A stretch of DNA of 7,869 nt, taken from Chloroflexota bacterium. Lineage in GTDB: Bacteria > Chloroflexota > Dehalococcoidia > SHYM01. The stretch covers positions 1-7,869 of the forward strand of contig JACQGV010000062.1 in assembly GCA_016199375.1 (NCBI GenBank), in the 5' to 3' direction. Both the position numbers and the translations under genes were made by a program. This document shows, piece by piece, positions 6,201-7,869 of the stretch; position 1 is the first letter of the stretch, and every line of letters starts with the position of its first letter. A model generated the notes under the pieces. That model saw nothing but the letters and a program-made list of their open reading frames with translations, was not told the DNA's origin and did not search any database.

Positions 6201-7701
6201 CCGCCTCCGCCAGCCGCGCGGCCAGGAGGTCGAGCTTCTGGGGGCTGTCGCGGTCGTACAGCGGCAGCTCCAGCAGGCGGTAGCGTGGCTCCAGGCGCGG
6301 CAGCCGCTCCTCCCAGTGCTCGACGGCGATGGCGGCGCCAGGCGGCACGCTCTGGCTGATCCAGCGGGCCATGGCCTGGGCGGGGTGAGGCCGCGAGTAG
6401 ATGGAGGCATAGGCCAGGGCGTAAAACGCAGCGGAGGCCACGACCAGGACAGTGATGCCCACCGCCCAGCGCTGGAGCAGCCGGCCACGCTCAGCAGGTG
6501 TCTGTCGCCGGGCCCAGGCGGTGGCCCCCACGAGCGCGCGCGCTGCCCACAGGGCAAGGACCGGCGTGATGGGGAGCATGTAGCGCAGGAACTTGACCTC
6601 AAAGGCGCCTACGATGAGGAAGTAGGGCAAGGTCCAGGCCAGGAGAAGCAGGTCGCCCTTCTCCCGACGCACCAGGCCGCGCCAGAGGGCGAGCAGAACG
6701 CCGATGCCGGCGGCGGCCCCCAACACGGGGCCCAGCCCCCAAATCGCCAGCTGCCGCAGGTGATAGATGTAGGGCGCGGTGTCCACGTACTGGCGGGTGT
6801 AGGGATAGTCGCGCACCCGCCGCACCATCTCGCTCTGCTCAACCACATCGCGCAGGAAGCGGGGCCAGTCGAGGAAGCCGTAGGGCTGGGCCACGAAGAG
6901 CGCCGCCAGGGCCGTCGCCCCGGCGATGCCCAGCCCCAGGAGCGCCCGCTGCAGGCGCGCAGCGGACGGCGACCAGGCGACCCGCGGCTGGGCGGGGTCG
7001 GTGAGGGCATAGGCGGCGTGGGCGGCGACGATGGCCGCCGCCAGGGGCGCGGCGCTGACCTTGGTAGCCAGCGCCAGCCCAAAGGCGACGCCCACCAGGG
7101 CCGAGGCGGCGGTCCGGCCGCTGCGCAGCGCCCACCAGCAGCCGAGCAGGGTCGCCATGACGAGCAGTGTGAGCAGGGTATCCACGGCGTAAAAGTGGGA
7201 GAGCTGCACGTGGAGCACCGTCGCCGCGACCAGCCCCGCCGCCAGCAGGCCCACTCCCCTCCCCCACAGCCGCCAACCCAGGATAAAGACGAGGAGGACC
7301 GTGGCGGTGTCAAAGAGGGCGGAGAGGACGCGGCCCGCCAGACGGAGCTCGTACAGGCTGGGCGGGCTGCCGAGCCAGCCCTGGACGGCGCCCGCGGCCT
7401 TGAGGACATAGAGGGGGAAGGAGCCATAGGCGAACCAGTGGGGGTTCCAGGGCGCGGCGGCGGTGCCGCAGGGGTGGTAGCCCTGCTGGTAGTAGCTCGC
7501 GGGCTGGCCCAGGTCGCTGGCGCACCAGAGGATAAAGCGCTCATCGGGATGGAAGAGGCCTCCCTGGTCCCAGTTGATGCCATAGAGCCGCAGGCCCAGG
7601 GCCAGGACGAGGAGCAGCCCCAGGACAACGGCAGTGCCGCGCCCGGGCCGGAACCAGGATACCCGCCAGAGAGCGTCCCACCAGCGTCGGGAAAGCTGCA
7701 T
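3259..7701 (-). CDS. Giant fused membrane glycosyltransferase: GT39-like half plus YYY/DUF2298 half
   Basis: This intact 1480-residue polytopic membrane protein is probably a lipid-linked-sugar glycosyltransferase of the plasma membrane. After a positively charged N-terminus and a first membrane helix (about 22-40) comes NWDQGGLFHPDERF (43-56), the first-loop acidic motif of GT39/PMT enzymes, then FYAVDT (170-175, Asp174) and many helices to about 435. A soluble stretch (about 440-655) follows. From about 660 a second polytopic block carries marks of the YYY/DUF2298 family: NYYYFG (816-821), DLHAH (958-962), TNSWDYPT (1021-1028) and IEGDINRQNTVFKFY (1233-1247). Residues from about 1310 form a soluble tail with LLWMQDHIPGSPV and GWDWHQKQQR. 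YYY proteins I know are often about 700-900 residues, so this looks like a fusion of two GT-C modules. No Shine-Dalgarno precedes the ATG; a leaderless message is possible. The acceptor and donor sugars cannot be read from the sequence. It has no evident link to the sulfur genes. Confidence 0.9.
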   Translation of the reverse strand: MQLSRRWWDALWRVSWFRPGRGTAVVLGLLLVLALGLRLYGINWDQGGLFHPDERFILWCASDLGQPASYYQQGYHPCGTAAAPWNPHWFAYGSFPLYVLKAAGAVQGWLGSPPSLYELRLAGRVLSALFDTATVLLVFILGWRLWGRGVGLLAAGLVAATVLHVQLSHFYAVDTLLTLLVMATLLGCWWALRSGRTAASALVGVAFGLALATKVSAAPLAAAIVAAHAAYALTDPAQPRVAWSPSAARLQRALLGLGIAGATALAALFVAQPYGFLDWPRFLRDVVEQSEMVRRVRDYPYTRQYVDTAPYIYHLRQLAIWGLGPVLGAAAGIGVLLALWRGLVRREKGDLLLLAWTLPYFLIVGAFEVKFLRYMLPITPVLALWAARALVGATAWARRQTPAERGRLLQRWAVGITVLVVASAAFYALAYASIYSRPHPAQAMARWISQSVPPGAAIAVEHWEERLPRLEPRYRLLELPLYDRDSPQKLDLLAARLAEADYLVFYSQRLYGTIPRLPQRYPDTARYYQALFQGDLGFDLARYELSSPSLFGVTIVEDPFGRSGLPVPGALASYQPSWLTVNGGFADESFSVYDHPPVLLFAKAQRFTPEELRARLEAGAAFPGEGAALHLTRTEASRQQAGGTWSRLFDRASLANRFPTGTWLMTFELISLALLPLGLMLFQGLADRGFLLSKVLAVLLFSYAAWLPPSLHWLPFTRTTMVLVLLVLAGVSAAVYWSRRHEINSFARSRWRLLLFEEAVFLGVFAIFWVLRSANPDLWHPFRGGEKPMDFAYLNAVIKSTWMPPFDPWFAGGALNYYYFGQFTVAAMVKLTGVVPAVAFNLAVPWLAALAAAGAFTVAFNLAALVRRARSQGARGGTGLPLALGTLAVLAVVLLGNLDGAAQLAQGLMRTLDGFPFGPFDYWRSSRLIQQPDCLPPAFERCGFEITEFPYFSFLFADLHAHLLALPYALFALGAALALVAGAGGPFLPRGQAQQRAAPFTLTNGALLAVLALAIGALRATNSWDYPTALLLAAGAVLLAEWARRGDLALPTWFWALLKVALVYLLAQLLFRPYLLHNVQFYDSLERSRWVTPLYQYLGVHGLFIAVLLLYLLRELAGQLARSQSLRELLKAARLPGPALGIVEAPARPWLDVGSGVLPWSAYACVAAVGALYVLLWRQEATAAFLLLLLALLAPLAWQELARPRPDSHLRLAALGMAGLALGLGLGVEWFTIEGDINRQNTVFKFYLQAWDLLAVSTAFLLGTLLFPDRAAGPAPARWPRLMDAAWRGLCVAAIAILAAAAIVYPVAATPERVRDRFATDFRSLDGMSFMARAVYTQDPKGPIDLRYDYQALLWMQDHIPGSPVVLEGITPLYRWGNRVAVYTGLPAVIGWDWHQKQQRWLYQREVEARRAAVDRMYSTPDQEQALALLRQYQVQYIYVGQLERNYYPASGLVKFEAMVGLVLEEVYRNPQVTIYRVKS

Positions 7702-7710
7702 AGCGAAGGT

Positions 7711-7731
7711 ATTCTAGCGGGTCGCCGTCAA
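7711..7731 (-). promoter_or_regulatory. Possible promoter elements for the membrane glycosyltransferase
   Basis: On the minus strand TAGAAT (7716-7711) ends nine bases before the ATG at 7701, a position expected for a -10 box of a leaderless or nearly leaderless message. TTGACG (7731-7726) is also present, but only nine bases from TAGAAT, too close to be its -35 partner. The absence of any purine-rich Shine-Dalgarno in the nine intervening bases fits leaderless translation but does not prove it. Confidence 0.3.
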
Positions 7732-7776
7732 CTCGGGCTGCCCTTAAGAGCCTGTCCAACAACCCTCACCCCCTGT

Positions 7777-7863
7777 CCCCCTCTCCCTGCCCAGAGGGAG
7801 AGGGGGGAGGAAGGGGAACTGGGGGATACCCCCAGACCCCCACCAAAGGGGGCTTCGCCCCCT
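7777..7863. repeat. Cluster of three GC-rich intergenic hairpins
   Basis: Three perfect inverted repeats follow one another. The first is CCCCCTCTCCCT (7777-7788) with AGGGAGAGGGGG (7795-7806), a 12-bp stem with a 6-base loop. The second is CTGGGGG (7819-7825) with CCCCCAG (7829-7835), a 7-bp stem with a 3-base loop. The third is AGGGGGC (7847-7853) with GCCCCCT (7857-7863), a 7-bp stem with loop TTC. The first stem looks like a CCCTCTCCCT-type dispersed repeat that I recall from intergenic regions of many environmental genomes. The array lies upstream of the membrane-protein gene and probably belongs to the 3' region of a gene beyond the window. No coding sequence is visible in 7702-7869. 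Confidence 0.65.
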
Positions 7864-7869
7864 CTGGAC

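Noticed and set aside
7711..7731. TTGACG and TAGAAT read as a standard -35/-10 pair
   Set aside because: The two boxes are only nine bases apart, far short of the usual 16-18, so they cannot act as a normal pair.
7777..7863. CRISPR-like array
   Set aside because: The three hairpins differ in sequence and have no constant repeat with equal-length spacers.
1..7869. A Mec/JAMM metalloprotease gene completing the pathway
   Set aside because: No frame on either strand shows the expected HxHPxxxxxPSxxD metal-binding motif, so the protease must be elsewhere or absent.

Overview
The window is GC-rich, and every convincing gene lies on the minus strand. It most likely comes from a Chloroflexota bacterium. 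The main reason is the 1480-residue membrane protein, whose C-terminal half is a 'YYY' / DUF2298 domain, a family I know mainly from Chloroflexota and Archaea. The dispersed hairpin repeats at both window edges fit this assignment. It rests on recalled family distribution, not on a search.

Reading in the direction of transcription (right to left): positions 7702-7869 are an intergenic stretch with three successive GC-rich hairpins. The gene at 7701-3259 encodes a fused polytopic membrane protein, with an N-terminal GT39/PMT-like GT-C glycosyltransferase followed by a YYY/DUF2298 GT-C-like domain and a soluble C-terminal tail. After a 160-base gap containing a near-consensus sigma-70-type promoter (TTGACT, 18 bases, TATAAT) come four genes: a MoeB/MoeZ-type E1-like adenylyltransferase (3098-2259), a CysO-type ubiquitin-fold sulfur carrier (2231-1953), a CysM-type cysteine synthase (1850-915) and a tandem-domain rhodanese sulfurtransferase (887-69). 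A strong intrinsic terminator lies between cysO and cysM. Positions 1-68 hold a dispersed-repeat element.

The four-gene cluster reads as a protein-thiocarboxylate route to cysteine, the pathway characterised in Mycobacterium tuberculosis. There the E1-like enzyme adenylates the C-terminus of the carrier, a rhodanese supplies sulfur, and CysM joins the carrier thiocarboxylate to the aminoacrylate made from O-phosphoserine. A JAMM protease (Mec) then frees cysteine. Three features differ from the mycobacterial arrangement. The E1 protein ends just where MoeZ would continue into its rhodanese domain, and a rhodanese is encoded separately. The carrier ends in Gly-Gly-Ser instead of Gly-Gly, so it should need C-terminal processing. 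No JAMM protease is in the window. The internal terminator suggests carrier and synthase can be expressed at different levels.

The large membrane protein has no evident functional link to the sulfur genes and appears to be a separate transcription unit. Long plus-strand open frames exist opposite these genes but look like by-products of GC-rich codon use.
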